64,000 nt of DNA from Crambe crambe (GCA_963924555.1 OZ004583.1:1087501-1151500), one strand, 5' to 3'; counted from the first letter of the stretch, positions 12,464 to 24,316 are shown. Numbers and translations: made by a program. Notes: generated by a model not told the origin, from the letters alone.

Positions 12464-15400
12464 ATGGATTTCATTTTACTTGTAGTAGGAGTTTTAGTGG
12501 CTGGCACCAGTCACTGCTCTGTCTCCAATAGTAAGTTTCTGTCTGTAGCTTATAGCTAGCTAACTGCTGCTACTTTAATTTGAATGTTTCGATTTTCTCA
12601 GATTTTACCATATCTCCTCAATCTGTGAACACCACAGAAGGATCAACAGTATCATTTCATTGTCGTGTTGAAGGAGCACTGGCCATTATATGGCATGTGA
12701 ATGAAACTGTAGCTCACCGGCTACCAAGAGCACTAAGGACAGCTATAAACTATAGCCAAGGAAATAGTAACAGAGTCTTCTATCTCAATGTGACTGCACA
12801 GCCTGTCATCAATAATAGTAGGATAGTGTGCATAGGAATATTTGCTGATGGACGGATAAACAGTGAACCAGCCGTACTTCTAATACAAGGTAAACTAGTT
12901 TCTGATCTATCCCCATTATCAGCAGTTATAGCCACTGTGAGATAATTAATAGCTAGTGCATGCACTGCGTGTAGCTACTTCTTTTTAGTTAAGTGTGCTA
13001 AGTTTGTTTGTGTTTTTTTCATCATAAAGACTATAGCTAGCTACTTCATATCAACAGGTCAATTACAGCAAGTGGGGAACTTAACTGTTGAGATTGCTGC
13101 TGATTTTTCCCAAATAATTCAATGGATGGCTCCTTTTTCACTTGCCATTGCATCATCTTATGAAGTAACATATTGTGTGGACGTGTACAACAGTACTGAC
13201 CAGACACTGGAAACATCCATTTGTGGACTTAATGAGACACAGTACAGATATGAGGCAATGTCAGATCCAAGTCCTTGTGATGGTGTGGATATCTATGTCA
13301 TTCCTGTCAACAGTGCTGGAAATGGTTCAAGAAGTCACATAATAGGAACATTCTATGACAGTATGTATAATACAGTGTCAGATCCAGGTTATTTGACCTG
13401 ATTTCAGGGGGTGCCCATAATTCTGATGATAAGGGAAGAAAACATTTCTGTGCAATGAAAAAATGTAGGGATGACCATTGTTCAAAAAAGTAAGGAAACA
13501 AGGATAGGTATGAAGGATGGTTCCGTATATCACACATACGTTGGGTAGCTTCAGATAACAGTGCGTATAATATGTAGAGATTGTTGGCTGAATATACAGA
13601 ACAAAGATTGATCCCATTTCCATCCTTTCATCCTTCATACCTACAGTTGTTTCCTTACTTTTTTGAGCAATGGTCATCCCTACATTTTTTCATTTCACAG
13701 AAATGTTCTTTAATTCTTTGAACAGTAGTTGAAGTAGGCAGATAAACCCTCGTTGAATCTAAGCTAGCTACACGCATGGCTAGCTACCTGAGCAAGATAA
13801 TTATGCGCATGCACATTATCACATTTTGTTATTAATGATATAATAATCTATAATTATATAGGTCTTTTTTATTCTGTTAGACATAATAATAATGACTCAA
13901 TCATGACTTGTAACTTACATTTATAAATAATGTTTATTTTGCTTCCATAGACTGTACATATGAAAATATGAAATATTAATGTATACATCGTCATTTGTAG
14001 GTGAATCCAAAAAGGATTCCTCCTTCCACCCCTTCTTCCTCTTCCTCTTCCTCCTCTTATTCCTCTTCCTCCTCTTATTCCTCTTCCTCCTCTTCCCCTT
14101 CCCGATCCTCCTCCTCTTCCTACCCCTCCTCCTTCAGTGTCACCTCTTCCCATTATGACTCTTAATCTCACACAGAACCTGCTCCTCTTATGACATCACA
14201 TCTGAAGCATGATATCACATTAATTTCAGAGGATGAAATACTACTACAAATCAACAATATTGATGTAAATATTATTATAGCTTATCAGTTATGGTTCAAA
14301 TAATTGTGTTTATTAAATGTAGCATCTGAATGCTTGTTATTGCTCTGTGTGTATAAGACTGCTGAATGGGCACATCACTACCAAAAGATGTTATAAAGCA
14401 TCATGTTACGATGATCAAGTATTCCTTCGTACAAACAGTTTGGAATGGAATCAAGTGTATGCTTTGATAATCAACTTGTACAATAGTGCTGGATCTTCTA
14501 CTTCTAATGGCAGTTTGAAATTAAGTAAGCACGATAACATGTAAATATGTTCTACGTAGTTATGATCTTTATAACCATGCAGGTACTCATGATGTACAAA
14601 ACATTACCTTCAACACCACAATGATGCCAAAAACTGTACAAGTAGATGTGCACTTTATAAGGAACTCTTCAGCTAGAGGATGTCTTCTCATCTTGTCCCA
14701 AGCAGAATGCACACGTTATTTTGCCATTGAGAAAGACAGTGGCAGGGAAATCGAAGACTTGCCACAGGGGGACTATGTTGCTCGTGGCTATGATATAGAA
14801 AGAAATGGTGTTCCTGATCATCCAATACCAGCAGTTATTTACAATGTTACTATAAGTGAAGGATTAGCTTCTTGGAATAAAACTGAGGAGAGATCGGGAT
14901 GTTCCAATAGAGGCTCAAAGTATTTCAATCAAAGTAAATTTATAGCGATGCAGTTTTTATTTTCCTACATTATTTTATCCATAACCTGTGATTACAATGC
15001 AGATATCAGTATTCAAATGGATGATGCTGGTAATATTTGCATACACTGTATCACTTCATCTACATCAGATGCATTGGGATGTGTGGTGCTTTTACATCCA
15101 GTGAATGACTTGAATAACATCACTGTCAGGGTAGTCAATAAAACTTTACAGCAAGTTTATTGCATTTATGTTGGAGGAAGAGATGTAATTTACTCTGTTG
15201 CTGTATTTGAGTGGGAAAGTGACTACTTTATTAGTTTCCAACCAGTGACTGTTATTGACACTTCTGATCAAATAAGTAAGCTATAGCTAGTTAGAGCGCA
15301 ATGATGCATGAGTGACTTAGCTATTAGGTGACGAAGAGTTATGATTGATGTTGTCATTGGGTTCAGCCATACTCATCCCTCGTTTGTAATTTTTTGATGC

Positions 15401-15899
15401 TTGACTTGTCAGTTGTCATCCCTACATTTGTATAGTAAATGTTTCTGTCATTGCCTTACTATATTAGTTGTAACTATAGCTAGCTAGTTACTACGTGACT
15501 TGAAGACAGTTTTATCTCCTTATAGCTGATTATGATACAGAAATTCCTCTAACTCTTCAAATTGCTTTAGGTAAGGTTTATTCATTTTATGCTTGTTTGT
15601 TTATCCATTCATAATCATGCAGGTGTTGCTGGTGGATTTGTTCTGGTTATAATGTCCTGTGTTGTACTAATCCTTTCTACAATTAGATATTTTGAACCAA
15701 AAATGAAGAGGGAAGGTATGATAACACATCTGTGAGTCTTTCAATATCCTTTGCATTAAATTTTATAGAAGATGTGGACTATGAAGATGTGGTAATGAAT
15801 GAAAAAGATGTGGTAATGAATGAAAACATGGCCTATGATTTACCTAAAGAATGTTCACGTGACTCCACAGGTTCTGTCATTTATGAGACCATTAATTAA
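12464..15899 (+). CDS. Receptor A2: Ig + FN3-like receptor with ITIM-like tail
   Basis: Exons: 12464-12530 (signal peptide MDFILLVVGVLVAGTSHCSV), 12602-12889 (Ig; SFHCRV, IIWHVNE, RIVCIG), 13058-13360 (FN3-like), 14176-14264, 14323-14524, 14583-14933, 15003-15274, 15526-15570, 15623-15715 (transmembrane helix GGFVLVIMSCVVLILST), 15769-15899. The tail has a duplicated DVVMNE segment, MAYDLPKECS, and ends GSVIYETIN: VIYETI fits the ITIM consensus (V/I/L/SxYxxI/L/V). Exon order and phases match A1. The intron at 13361-14175 is unusually long and holds an inverted repeat and a polypyrimidine tract. Known ITIMs recruit SH2 phosphatases; in a sponge this is inference. Confidence 0.82.
13441..13720. 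repeat. Inverted repeat (foldback element) in A2 intron
   Basis: Left arm about 13441-13520 (ATGTAGGGATGACCATTG, AAAAAAGTAAGGAAACAA, AGGTATGAAGGATGG) is the imperfect reverse complement of 13630-13720 (CATCCTTCATACCTAC, CAATGGTCATCCCTACAT). Arms are about 80 bases around a 110-base spacer. Likely a non-autonomous transposon. Confidence 0.75.
14011..14150. repeat. Polypyrimidine tract (C/T on + strand)
   Basis: About 130 bases built from CCTCTTCCTCCTCTTATTCC-like units on the plus strand, in the A2 intron just before the acceptor at 14175. The complementary Gly/Arg-rich reading frame looks like an artefact of low complexity. Such tracts can form triplex DNA. Confidence 0.75.
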
Positions 15900-16500
15900 G
15901 TTATTGCTGTTGTTATGTAGTTCTTTGCTTTCTTGACTCTTTATAGCATAACCTGACTGCTTTGCTAGCTATATACAAACATGGAAAGTTACTTTGCATG
16001 TCCATTGCAAATCAGGTATAATCTGTATGAGAATGCTTTGGTATAGGTGANNNNNNNNNNNNNNNNNNNNNNNNNNNNNNNNNNNNNNNNNNNNNNNNNN
16101 NNNNNNNNNNNNNNNNNNNNNNNNNNNNNNNNNNNNNNNNNNNNNNNNNNNNNNNNNNNNNNNNNNNNNNNNNNNNNNNNNNNNNNNNNNNNNNNNNNNN
16201 NNNNNNNNNNNNNNNNNNNNNNNNNNNNNNNNNNNNNNNNNNNNNNNNNNTCCGAAACGAAAATTCCGAACTGAAGAACTTTCCGTAGTAAAATTCCGAA
16301 CTGAAAAACCTCCGCAGTGAAGATTCCGAACTGAAAAACCTCCGAAACGAAAATTCCGAACTGAAGAACCTTCCGTAGTAAAATTCCGAACTGAAAAATC
16401 TCCGCAGTGAAAATTCCGAACTGAAGAAAACTCCGCAGTGAAATTCCGAACTAAAGAAGTAAAATTCCGAACTGACATTATTATGAATCTAACGACGTCA
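15900..16500. repeat. Assembly gap and TTCCGAACTGAA minisatellite (left, minus orientation)
   Basis: After the A2 stop there is about 150 bases of unique DNA, a 200-base run of N (16051-16250), then an array at 16251-16475. The array consists of units such as TTCCGAACTGAAGAACCTTC, TTCCGAACTGAAAAACCTCC and GCAGTGAAAATTCCGAACTG. The array probably extends into the gap. It is the reverse complement of the array at 23805-24280. Confidence 0.85.
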
Positions 16501-16626
16501 TCCTAACGTTCCTAGGCGCTAGGCTTGCTTGATGACCTTGAGTAAACTGAGCATGCGCGCGCTTGTCGTGGTATACTAGTCGTACCTATTACAAAGAACG
16601 AAGGTCCGTTCCCCTTGTCAGCTATG

Positions 16627-19600
16627 TCTTTGGCCAGTAAGCTAGCTAACTCTATGTTGCTCCATGTCGTATAACAGCTACATTAGCTAGTTTGTTGTTG
16701 TTTTTTCTCTGCTAGATCAGGAATGCGAGTTACTGGCCAAGGTCGACCAGTTAAATAAAGTTGTGTTAGATATTAAAGCCGAAAAGGTGATAGTTAGCCT
16801 ACTCAGGAAATTTATATTTATAACTTAGTTGTTTAATTTGTAGATTTACTCATGGAGGCACAGTGTCTTTAAAAATGGGCCACCTAAGAAAAGGGGTATG
16901 TACAAAGGGTATTAGGTTGTTGTAGCTACAGTAATCATCAAGTTTTCTCCCACCCATCATTTGTTTACACAGCTATAATTATATATTTAAATTCTCTCTA
17001 TAGCAGCACTAAAACTATGCTGCTCTAGACTCCACTTAACGGAACAGCAACATGAGCTGGTAGCTTCACAAATGTTGAAGACATTTTGTCCAAATGATAT
17101 GAAGGTAGAAAGTATAGCTATAGCTACCATAATCTATGATATTATACAAGGTTGTATACCTAGTTATTTGGGTATGTAATGGATGTTTTAGTCCCCGAGG
17201 TAGTCATAAGATTGTACATGGATGTGGCTAACGTGGAATACGATAAGGTAGGCTATGCATGATGTTGATGTTATAATAAAATATATGATATCTCAAGGCT
17301 GATGAAGCTGTTCAAGCAATGACTCCTCGAGCTCAGCAAGGTACATAGTGATGTCGACGTCATAATTATTATTACGAACAACGTACGCGTGTTTGCAGTT
17401 ACTGCAATGCGTGTCTGCAACAGCCGCGGTGGCGTGGACATGGATAAGCGCAAGGTATTGGACATTACTAAAAGGTTTGCTACAGAGATCGAGGCCGCCT
17501 TAGGTGGAGAAGCAGTATCTCCAGTTTGTAAGTATAGCTATAATAGAGCTATTAATGGTATTAAATTGATCCTCTTGCTTTTATAGCACCTTCTCTAGAT
17601 CCAGCTTCCCTTATAGCTAGAGGGAAAGCCCTACAGATAAAACAGAAAAATCGTCTTAAAAAAGGCAAAGGAAGATTGGATGATAATCACGTTACAGTAA
17701 TTTTTTAAAAAATTAATAGCTAAACCTAGCTAGAACCATATAAATTGTTGTGCTAGGTTAGTGTATGTATGATGAAGAAGGGGAGAAGAGGTGCATATGG
17801 ACGTGATGGGGCTTCAATTGAAGTGATGGCAGATTCTTCAGACAATTATAACCAACTATTAGAACGTTCCAGTAGTGCATTCCAATTGAGCTGCCAGCAT
17901 GGTGGTCAGGTGCTGTCACTTTTTAACCTTTCTGGTGCCATTATCTCAGACAGTCCTGATTGGAATCTTGGAAAATACTTGCGCAGGATTCATAAAACCG
18001 AAGTGCGGCTTGGGATTGGCTACATTGAGGTAGGTTAACTTCAGAAAGCCTATGGCTATGCCCTTGATACATAATTTATGTTTGTATAGGATAGATGTGA
18101 AAAGATGGGATGTAAGTCATTAAGAGGTACAAAAACACTTTATTCAGAAAATATACTTGCAGGTTCTAGTGGCTATTCCACATATCAAGATGCAAAAGAA
18201 GATGATTTGATTGCTTCTACTCTCCCTTTCGGTGGTCCTTATGAGGAACCACCATCCTCCCAGAAAGATTCCACCGAAGCCATCCCAAGTAATGTATCTG
18301 GTCAGTTCACTCATAATCCTGCAGTTCAATCCATGGGTAAAGGTGCCATTATCTCTGTGCCATCTGATGATGAGGATTTCATTCCTGCAAAAGTTGTAAT
18401 CAAGCAAAGTATGCACAGTTTATTAGAAACCGTGCAATAAGTGATAACTATTACGATAGGTAAGAGACAGAAACTATTAGTAGAGAATCAGCACCAACCA
18501 AGGAGTAGTCGAAAACCAGGGCCTAAGATTGAAGCTGGTATGTTTGTGCTTGTCATCTTTGGCCAAGTAACATTATTTATTGCTATTATTAGGTAACTGC
18601 ATGCAATTTGATGGTGCAGAGCTTGCAAAAGCTACAAATGATTATAGCAAGAGGAATCTTCTCGGTAGGGGTGGTTTTGGCAGTGTATATCGGGGATCAG
18701 TCAGAGGATGTATGGAGGTGGCAGTGAAAGTTTTGACATCAGTGTGTATAATAATTATCATCTTACTATGGCATGCATGACAAAGGTTATTAAAGGTTAT
18801 TCAATCTATGGCAGGTGGGGCAAAATGCTTTAATGAAGTGTCAGCCAGCTGCACAAATGCAGTCAGAAGTGACAGCATTAACAAGGTATAAAGTACTCAA
18901 CATTAAGAATTAACCTTGATTTCACTCAATCCTGTAGGTTTCGGCACCCTAATATATTGCAACTCTGTGGCTTTTGTCTGAAACCTCAAGCTTTAGTTTA
19001 TGAATTAATGATCAATGGCAGTTTATATGACAAGATACACAAATTTAAGGTATACAGCATGTCTGTATGAGATACTTTATATGGGAGTGCAAAGGTGATA
19101 GCAGCTGCCTGTTGGTCTAATAATTAGAATTCTGAAATTCAGCTTCCCTTGCAGGACGAGGCACCTCTCACATGGGAGCAGAGATATTCAATTTTGAAGG
19201 ATACTTGTAGAGGACTAGTGTACTTGCACAGTTCATCTCCACCAATGATTCATCAAGATATCAAATCGTGGGTTGAAATATGTTTCATTTACTCTCTCTC
19301 TCTCTCTCTCTCTCTGTGTCAGTACACTCCAACAAGCATTTCTGGTGTGTCAGGCTGGTCCTGAGTTGCCCATGTCAATAAGTACTACTTGCTAGCTTGT
19401 CTGTTTACTATTAGATTCTGGCTGCCAGTGAGGGGGAAATCCTGCAAAATGATAGTTTCCAAATATCTCAGTCCCTTCAAGTGGTGGAACTATCTAAACT
19501 CTTCCAGACATTTGTAGTAATTTGAGTACAGAGAATTGCTGGAGCAGGATTTTGCCAAAGATACCACTGGGTCAAGGTCATAGCTATAGTTCTTAAACAA

Positions 19601-21558
19601 GGTGACCTGTTTAAGCATACCCTATAATTGCACTCTGATGGTAGAGGGAAAGTAGTCAAGATGCTTTTCACTTCAGTTGTCCAACTGTTATTGGAAATGC
19701 TTGTATGAAAACTTATGAACAACTTTTCCAGTGAGTTTAAGAATTACTTCAACCTTGGAGCCTGGGAAAAATGAAAAGCTGATACTAGATCACTGTTGTG
19801 TATTCACAGCTACAGTGGATTTCAGCTGAGTTGTCCATAGATTTCAGATATAGGAGTGTCTTAGCAGTTTACATACTTAACCACAACTGACTGTTTGAGG
19901 GTCATTCAGACACAAACATACACCACTGCAACTGAGCATGCTTAGAATTCAAATTTCTGAACTTGGTAGCTATTTTTTAGGAGTTAGAGATGCCCAGAGC
20001 CTACTCTGAAGACCTTAGATGGAGGTCTGTGTGGATGGCGATAGTGAGAGAAGTAGTTAAAGTTAGCCATGGCTAAAAAGCTACTTGGAGCCAAAATTGT
20101 ACTTTGACCTGTAACCAAAACCACAATGGTGGTTTATCACAATAACATTATGTAAACAACTAAGACACTCCTATTTCTGAAGTCTATGGACAACTCAGCT
20201 GAAATCCACTGTAGCTGGATAAACACTCCGCCCTCGTGCCTTGTAGTCTCAGCCCTGTGGTCCAGCTGTATGGGTAGGGTGTTAACTTTGATCTTAGACA
20301 ATTTTTTGATGTAATGAGGCACTAGCTATATCATGTAGTAACCACTTGCTAGGCCTGCAAGTGGTCAGGTATCTATGTGTCATAGTTAGAGAGACCTGTG
20401 GTTGTCATAAGACTATACACAGTTTATACTATTGTCTAAGTCGGTTAGATCACTCCAGTGAGTGACTACTCTGTTTACAATAGACACCTCCACTCCGCCT
20501 CTGTATCTATGTACAGCACGACAGTGAGCGACTACAGGTTTACAATAGATACCGAGGCGGAGCCGAGGTGTCTATTGTAAACAGAGTAGTCACTCACTGG
20601 AGTGATCTAACTGACTTAGACAATAGTATAAACTGTGTATAGTCTTATGACAACCACAGGTCTCTATTTTTTTTTTTTTTTTTTGAAATTTATATATAGA
20701 TACCTGACCACTTGCAGGCCTAGGAAGTGGTTACTACATGATATAGTACCTCATTACATCAAAGGGATCGAATTATTCATAAAATTGTCTAATGTAAACC
20801 TAGTAGTCACTCACTGTCATGATCTAACCTATACTTAGAATTTCAAGTTAGTTGTCTGCAAATTATTTATTAAGGAAAGCCACATCTATTCAAGCACTTT
20901 ATAGATTTTGCATCAGACAGCCAACTTGCAAGTCAGTACTGCTATGTAAGCCTGGTTTTTATTTATTTTTACAGAGCCAACATTTTGCTAGATTGTTCAA
21001 TGCACGGGAAGTTAGCTGACTTTGGATTTGCTACTGAATTGCCACAATTATCACATGGCAAAACTATGTTTTCGTCTTTAGCTATTGCCCGTTCGGAAGG
21101 GTACTACCCATCTGAGGTCACATCTGGTCACTTCAGTGACCGTAGTGATGTTTACTGTTATGGAATGGTCTGTTCTATACTCAAGTCATTATGTCATTTA
21201 TATTATATCTTTTTGCACAGGTGATATTAGAAACCTTTACAGGCCAATATGTGTTTGATAAGCATAGGGATGACCAGAAACTGGTAATAGAACCACAGTT
21301 ATATCTTGGAATTATTCAGCATTGGTTTTGACAGGTGGACCACATTCAGGAAGATTTATTATCATATGATAAATTTAAGAAGCTTCATGACCCTCGACTT
21401 GCCCAGGCAGAATGTTTATCTCTTTTTGAAATCCAAAAAGAGTGCCTACGAGCACATAGCAAGAGGCCATCTGCTGCTGAGGTATGTGTTCACTGTATAG
21501 TGGCCACATGTATCAATATTATTGCTTCCACCAGGTAATGTCCCTATGGGAAAAGTGA
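16627..21558 (+). CDS. IRAK/Pelle-type Ser/Thr protein kinase
   Basis: Short upstream exons start at ATG 16627 (16627-16639, 16716-16787, exons near 16844, 17004, 17199, 17299, 17397-17527, 17587, 17760-18030, 18090-18407, 18460-18540). The kinase exons are 18593-18741, 18815-18885, 18938-19049, 19155-19267, 20975-21167, 21221-21283, 21335-21481, 21535-21558. Kinase motifs: glycine loop GRGGFGSVYRG, VAVKV lysine, hinge YELMINGSL, catalytic loop IHQDIKSANILLD, DFGFATE, activation segment SEGYYPSEV, SDVYCYGM. The order and KATNDYSKRN entry sequence match IRAK/Pelle kinases, which act downstream of Toll/IL-1-type receptors through MyD88. The usual HRD is HQD here. The 1.7 kb intron that splits DIKS from ANILLD holds foldback repeats. 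The N-terminal ~400 residues show no death domain recognisable by eye, and their exon edges are less certain. Confidence 0.75.
19808..20216. repeat. Inverted repeat in kinase intron
   Basis: 19808-19862 (CAGCTACAGTGGATTTCAGC, GAGTTGTCCATAGA, TAGGAGTGTCTTA) is the near-exact reverse complement of 20161-20216. Arms are about 55 bases with a ~300-base spacer. Probably a MITE; it abuts the larger foldback element. Confidence 0.8.
20290..20795. repeat. Large foldback element in kinase intron
   Basis: A left arm of roughly 200 bases (starting AGACAATTTTTTGATGTAAT and running through ACCACTTGC, GACCTGTGGTTGTCATAAG and GATCACTCCAGTGAGTGACTA to ACAATAGACACCTC) is mirrored as the reverse complement to about 20795. 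A GC-richer centre (GATACCGAGGCGGAGCC) and a short poly-T insertion near 20670 interrupt it. A one-armed copy occurs at 23226-23536. Confidence 0.85.
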
Positions 21559-21749
21559 TCTACACAACAAATCTATTGACATTTAATTACATGTAGTAAA
21601 ACTCAATCTCGTATGATAATGTCCATTCTGGCATTTTTTTTTTTAATTAATGAAAGTTCAATCTCATCTGACAAAAGTTAAATAATTATAGATACTCAAA
21701 AGTTACTGATACTACCTATTCAGTTAGAAATGAAGGTGGTTCCTAAAGA

Positions 21750-23760
21750 CTCAAGAAACAATAGAATGCACGGATATTGGAAGGATTTATGTTATCCCGT
21801 GTCTGAGAATTCATGCTCAGAAATGGGGATGAAGTTTCACTTTCATTTAACATGGCATGTACCCATATAGCCACATCAAAAGGCTTCACCTGATCACTAC
21901 TACCTGAAAGAGTAACAATAGCTACTATATTATAGCAATATCAACGGCTCACCATACAGTGCAGGCATCTCGTACATTTCATTAGGCACACCACTAGGTG
22001 TCTGTAATTGTTTATTCTTGCACATAAGATGCGAGTTCCAATACTTGACAATTTTCTAGCTCATATTCAAGAGAAAGGCTCACATAAGTCAAGCAATACC
22101 TTGATTAACAATAATGTGATGTTATTTACCTTTGAAAGTCATTGTCTTTCTCTAACAAACCATCTTCTAATGTCTTAAATAAGTCTTCCTTCGTCGTAAT
22201 TGTGACAACCACCCCTCTATTCTCTAAAACCAAACTCTGCATGTCATTGAGTTGATGTAGCTACAATAGCATACCACATTGTGCTTGGATGGTGCATATA
22301 TAAAACTTCTCTCTCCAGCTAACTCATTATCATGCTGGCTCCTAATTGCAAGCTGGACAGCTGCAAGATTGCAGTTTTCTGTACCATAATCAGATCTTAC
22401 CACAGAAGGACATCCTATAGTTATTACATAACTAATACTATTATAAGAGCAGAAACATACCAGATAACTCTTCTAGTTGTTCTAAGTAGTATCGACAGAT
22501 ATACTTAGGGTTATGATTAGAGGGAGAAAGTTTCAACTATAAGATTTTCCTAGAGAATCTAGATGGCACATTTCAAACTTAAGTTCACTTGGAATCAATT
22601 TTATTCAAAACTAACCCATCAATGCAACCATGAACTGTGAAACCATAGGGACTCAATTTGTCATAACCATCCACGTGCCATAATATGGTTTGGTCCCTAA
22701 GTAAACGAACCAATCTAATTAGCATGCTTCTTGGCACATTGCCATATGCTCAGCATACCTTGTTTTATAAAGTCTTCTAAGCCTGCACACAGGATCTTCA
22801 GCCTTTAAAATTCTCATTATAGTATCCCTAAAAAAGCTAGTAGTATGTATAATTTTTGAAATATGAACTTCTACCTTACCTCTGAGTCTCCACACCATAT
22901 TTATCATGCAGTAGCTTCCATAAAGCTCGATAACCAAGACTTAGTAGAGAGCTGGAAGTTCTCAGTTCAGCCTACGTAATTATTTAATAATTGATTTGCT
23001 TTAAGAAATAACACTAACCTTAATTAAGTAGCGGATGTATATTTCTGGAGGATCTGGCTTACGCCTTCTAAGTCCCAAATGCTGAAATTGCTGCTTCAGC
23101 CATCTCATACTATAAACATTGATTGATCGATATTAGAACTACACTTGATCATTACCTACTACACTCGCTTCAGTTTAATACTGACTCTTGTACCAACCTG
23201 GAAGTATTTTTCTTGGCTCTACAATACGGTACTAAGTATAGGTTAGATCACGACAGTGAGTGACTACGAGGTTTATAATATTATAATAGATACCGAGGCG
23301 GAGCCGAGGTGTCTATTGTAAAAAACAGAGTAGTCACTCACTGGAGTGATCTAACTGACTTAGACAATAGTATAAACTGTGTATAGTCTTATGACAACCA
23401 CAGGTCTCTAAGTTGAAACCACAGGTCTCTAACTGTGACACATAGATACCTGACCACTTGCAGGCCTAGCAAGTGGTTACTACGTGATATAGTGCCTCAT
23501 TACATCAAAGGGAATTATTCATAAAATTGTCTAAAAGCAGATAAATACTTACCTTCTTCTTATGCCATGCTTCTCCTTAAGAATAGCCAAAATGATCTTG
23601 TATGGCCTCCATGTAAAAAATAATTCACAGAGAATCACTGCCAAGAATGAACAGCTCACTTAGTATTTACTTTGGATTTACCTACCATCTAAAGTCTTGC
23701 CCATGTCCAAGTAGTACGCTTACTTCAAAGTTCGCACAGCGATAAACTGGTATTAATCGT
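21750..23760 (-). pseudogene. DDE integrase-core transposon gene, decayed, multi-exon
   Basis: Read on the minus strand, exons with GT-AG borders encode, in order: VSVLLGHGQDFRW (~23750-23690); PYKIILAILKEKHGIRR (~23615-23555); MRWLKQQFQHLGLRRRKPDP (~23110-23020); LGYRALWKLLHDKYGVETQR (~22975-22885); DTIMRILKAEDPV (~22830); WHVDGYDKLSPYGFTVHGCI (~22690-22625); SNHNPKYICRYYLEQLEE; SVVRSDYGTENCNLAAVQLA (~22415-22290); RIEGWLSQLRRR (~22220); QTPSGVPNEMYEMPALY (~21990). This is the order seen in the transposon-derived integrase-core family common in cnidarians and sponges; WHVDGYDKL, SDYGTEN and RIEGW carry the likely D, D, E. A frame change after RIEGWLSQLRRR (around 22190) and no clear start codon argue that it is dead. 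Confidence 0.7.
23226..23536. repeat. Solo arm of the 20290-20795 foldback element
   Basis: This matches the centre and right arm of the element in the kinase intron (GATACCGAGGCGGAGCCGAG, GTCACTCACTGGAGTGATCT, ACAACCACAGGTCTCT, CCTCATTACATCAAAGGG). It contains a short internal duplication of CCACAGGTCTCTAA. The left arm is missing beyond TAGGTTAGATCACGACAGTG. Confidence 0.8.
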
Positions 23761-23799
23761 TAGCTATTAGGTGACGTCATGTCAGCGCGCGATCCGCGC

Positions 23800-24285
23800 G
23801 AGTTTTCTTCAGTGCAGCTAGTTCGGAAGGAGTTTTCTTCAGTTCGGAATTTTCACTGCGAAGGTTTTCAGTTCGGAAGGTCTTCAGTTCGGAATTTCAC
23901 TGCGGAGTTTTCTTCAGTTCGGAATTTTCACTGCGGAGGTTCAGTTCGGAAGGTTCTTCAGTTCGGAATTTCACTGCGGAGTTTTCTTCAGTTCGGAATT
24001 AGTCTGGCGTCAGTTCGGAATTTCATTCTTCAGTTCGGAATTTTCGTTTCGGAGGTTTTTCAGTTCGGAATTTTCACTGCGGAGGGTTCTTCAGTTCGGA
24101 ATTTCACTGCGGAGTTTTCTTCAGTTCGGAATTAGTCTGGCGTCAGTTCGGAATTTCATTCTTCAGTTCGGAATTTTCGTTTCGGAGGTTTTTCAGTTCG
24201 GAATTTTCACTGCGGAGGGTTCTTCAGTTCGGAATTTTCACTGCGGAAGGTTCTTCAGTTCGGAATTTCGTTTCGGATCCCAAAA
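23800..24285. repeat. TTCAGTTCGGAATTTT minisatellite (right, plus orientation)
   Basis: About 480 bases of units around CTTCAGTTCGGAATTTTCAC, TGCGGAGGTT and TTCGTTTCGGA. They include a larger repeat that recurs in 24000-24190 around TTAGTCTGGCGTCAGTTCGG. It is the reverse complement of the array after the gap (16251-16475). Open frames read through it (SSVRNF... units) only because the unit lacks stops. Confidence 0.9.
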
Positions 24286-24316
24286 TCGCTAGAAATTGCC
24301 CTTCTCGGCTTCCATA

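Noticed and set aside
13869-14171. Gly/Arg-rich 100-codon open frame on the minus strand
   Set aside because: It is the complement of a CCTCTT polypyrimidine tract inside an A2 intron. The composition alone keeps it open, and no family or splice support was seen.
16047-16274. Open frames across the N run
   Set aside because: They consist of unknown residues from the 200-base gap and carry no information.
23779-24135. 118-codon frame with SSVRNF repeats
   Set aside because: Translation of the TTCGGAA minisatellite. The opposite-oriented array gives a similar frame on the other strand, so it is repeat-driven.
16251-24285. CRISPR-like array suggested by the repeated TTCGGAATTTTC units
   Set aside because: Units are contiguous and variable with no unique spacers, there are no cas genes, and the genome is eukaryotic. 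A minisatellite is the better reading.
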